Translations under genes and position numbers: made by a program | Shown: in pieces, positions 62,924 to 64,000 of the stretch | Numbering within the stretch: position 1 is the first letter of the stretch | Layout of the letters: the number at the start of each line of letters is the position of its first letter | Notes under the pieces: model-generated | Told to the model about the DNA's origin: nothing | Seen by the model: the letters and a program-made list of their open reading frames with translations, nothing else | Database searches by the model: none | Source of the DNA: Cryobacterium algoricola | GTDB taxonomy: Bacteria; Actinomycetota; Actinomycetes; Actinomycetales; Microbacteriaceae | Assembly: GCF_004402485.1 (NCBI RefSeq) | Contig: NZ_SOFG01000023.1 | Span: 62,001 to 126,000, forward strand | Reading direction: 5' to 3' | DNA: 64,000 nt

Positions 62924-63214
<291 letters not shown>

Positions 63215-63994
63215 TTAGTGTTCTTCAGCCACCGCGAGCTGGATGTAAACGGCGGTGAGCAGGGCAAAGATGTACGCCTGGAGCACGGCGATCAGGACCT
63301 CGAAGAGGGTGAACGCGAGCCCGAAGACGAGGGTGCCTGCACCGAAGAGCTTGAAGGCTCCGTCGGCCGTGAAGAAGAAGAACTGGGTCGCCGTGAAAAA
63401 GAGCACCAGCAGCAGGTGGCCGACGATCATGTTCATCAGCAGTCGCAGGGTCAGAGTGACCGGGCGGACGAGGAAGGTCGAGATGAACTCGATCGGCGTG
63501 ACGATGATGTAGAGCGCCTTCGGCACCCCGGGCGGGAAGAGCGAGTTGCGGACGAAGTTGCCCGGGTTCTTCTTGAGGCCGGCGTAGATGAAGGTGCAGT
63601 ACGAGATGACGGCGAGGAGCAGCGGAACGCCGATCACCGAGGTGCCCGCGATGTTGAGGAGCGGGATCGGTCCGGTCAGGTTCATGAACAGCACGAGGAA
63701 GAAGATCGTCGTGAGAAGGGGCAGGAAACGCTTGCCCTCCTTCTTGCCGAGGATGCTTTCCGCGATGCTGACCCTGGCGAAGTCGAGGCCCATCTCCACG
63801 AGGCTCTGCAGCCGGGTGGGGACGATCTTCATTCGGCGCGTTCCGAGCCAGAAGAGCAGCATCAGGGCGGCCATCGCAATGAAACGGATCAGCATGATCC
63901 GGTTGATCTCGAACGGCGTCCCCACGAAGAAGATGCCCTCGGGGAAGAACTCATTGATGGATGGGCCATGGAAGCTACCGTCGTCAGTAGCCAA
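63215..63994 (-). CDS. atpB: ATP synthase a subunit (start near window edge, possibly truncated)
   Basis: Proton-channel subunit of Fo with about six hydrophobic segments. The essential Arg lies in FLVRPVTLTLRLLMNMIVGHLL near residue 184. The visible frame begins with TTG 63994, six bases from the window end, and is open to the edge. The 259 aa seen are close to full length. No ribosome binding site is visible for the TTG, so the true start may lie outside. Confidence 0.95.
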   Translation of the reverse strand: MATDDGSFHGPSINEFFPEGIFFVGTPFEINRIMLIRFIAMAALMLLFWLGTRRMKIVPTRLQSLVEMGLDFARVSIAESILGKKEGKRFLPLLTTIFFLVLFMNLTGPIPLLNIAGTSVIGVPLLLAVISYCTFIYAGLKKNPGNFVRNSLFPPGVPKALYIIVTPIEFISTFLVRPVTLTLRLLMNMIVGHLLLVLFFTATQFFFFTADGAFKLFGAGTLVFGLAFTLFEVLIAVLQAYIFALLTAVYIQLAVAEEH

Positions 63995-64000
63995 CGGGAG

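Overview
The window is high-G+C actinobacterial chromosome, most likely from a Microbacteriaceae-type organism (Cryobacterium/Leifsonia relatives). This rests on gene content, GTG/TTG starts, many ATGA/GTGA stop-start overlaps, and a tatD-rsmA-ispE / metG / rsmI-pmt neighbourhood like that of Mycobacterium tuberculosis. No rRNA, tRNA, CRISPR array or insertion sequence was recognised. Coding density is high and coding blocks run on both strands.

Layout. 1-3.2 kb: the end of an arsenic-resistance locus (C-terminal half of ArsA, an ACR3 arsenite permease, a GNAT acetyltransferase of possible ArsN type, and arsC on the opposite strand), with two matching ArsR-like operators. 3.2-17.8 kb (minus): a very long phosphate-transport operon, pstC-pstA-pstS, then seven genes for secreted or membrane proteins, then pstB. 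The inserts are a 903-aa secreted/anchored protein, a second PstS-like binding protein, two proteins with a WxL-like C-terminal domain, a DUF916/WxL-interacting-type protein, an Ig-like membrane protein, and a sortase-fold protein that has lost its catalytic His and Cys. 17.9-21.5 kb (minus): a PASTA Ser/Thr kinase, a lytic transglycosylase and a repeat-bearing protein. 21.6-24.4 kb: the metQNI methionine importer. 24.6-32.1 kb (minus): an ABC-F ATPase, ispE, rsmA, tatD, metG, rsmI, with the protein mannosyltransferase gene diverging on the plus strand. 33.9-46.3 kb: fatty acid desaturase, YeiH-type transporter, sarcosine-oxidase-like enzyme, L-serine dehydratase, LysM lipoprotein, Gfo/Idh oxidoreductase, SKI2-like helicase, molybdopterin oxidoreductase, DksA-like protein. 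46.4-54.9 kb: two DUF202 membrane proteins, a heterodimeric ABC exporter with its TetR regulator, a second TetR, a quinone-oxidoreductase-like enzyme, and ogt-tag DNA repair genes. 55.3-64 kb (minus): mdh, yaaA and the F1Fo ATP synthase operon, with atpB reaching the window edge.

The strongest candidate for an undescribed system is the pst operon with its embedded cell-surface module. A core phosphate importer appears to be co-transcribed with proteins resembling the Firmicutes WxL/WxLIP wall-attachment system plus a pseudo-sortase, probably under phosphate control. Arsenate enters cells through Pst, so the adjacent ars genes make biological sense. A second theme is a set of long palindromic intergenic elements. 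At least one type occurs twice, at 35.1 and 55.2 kb.
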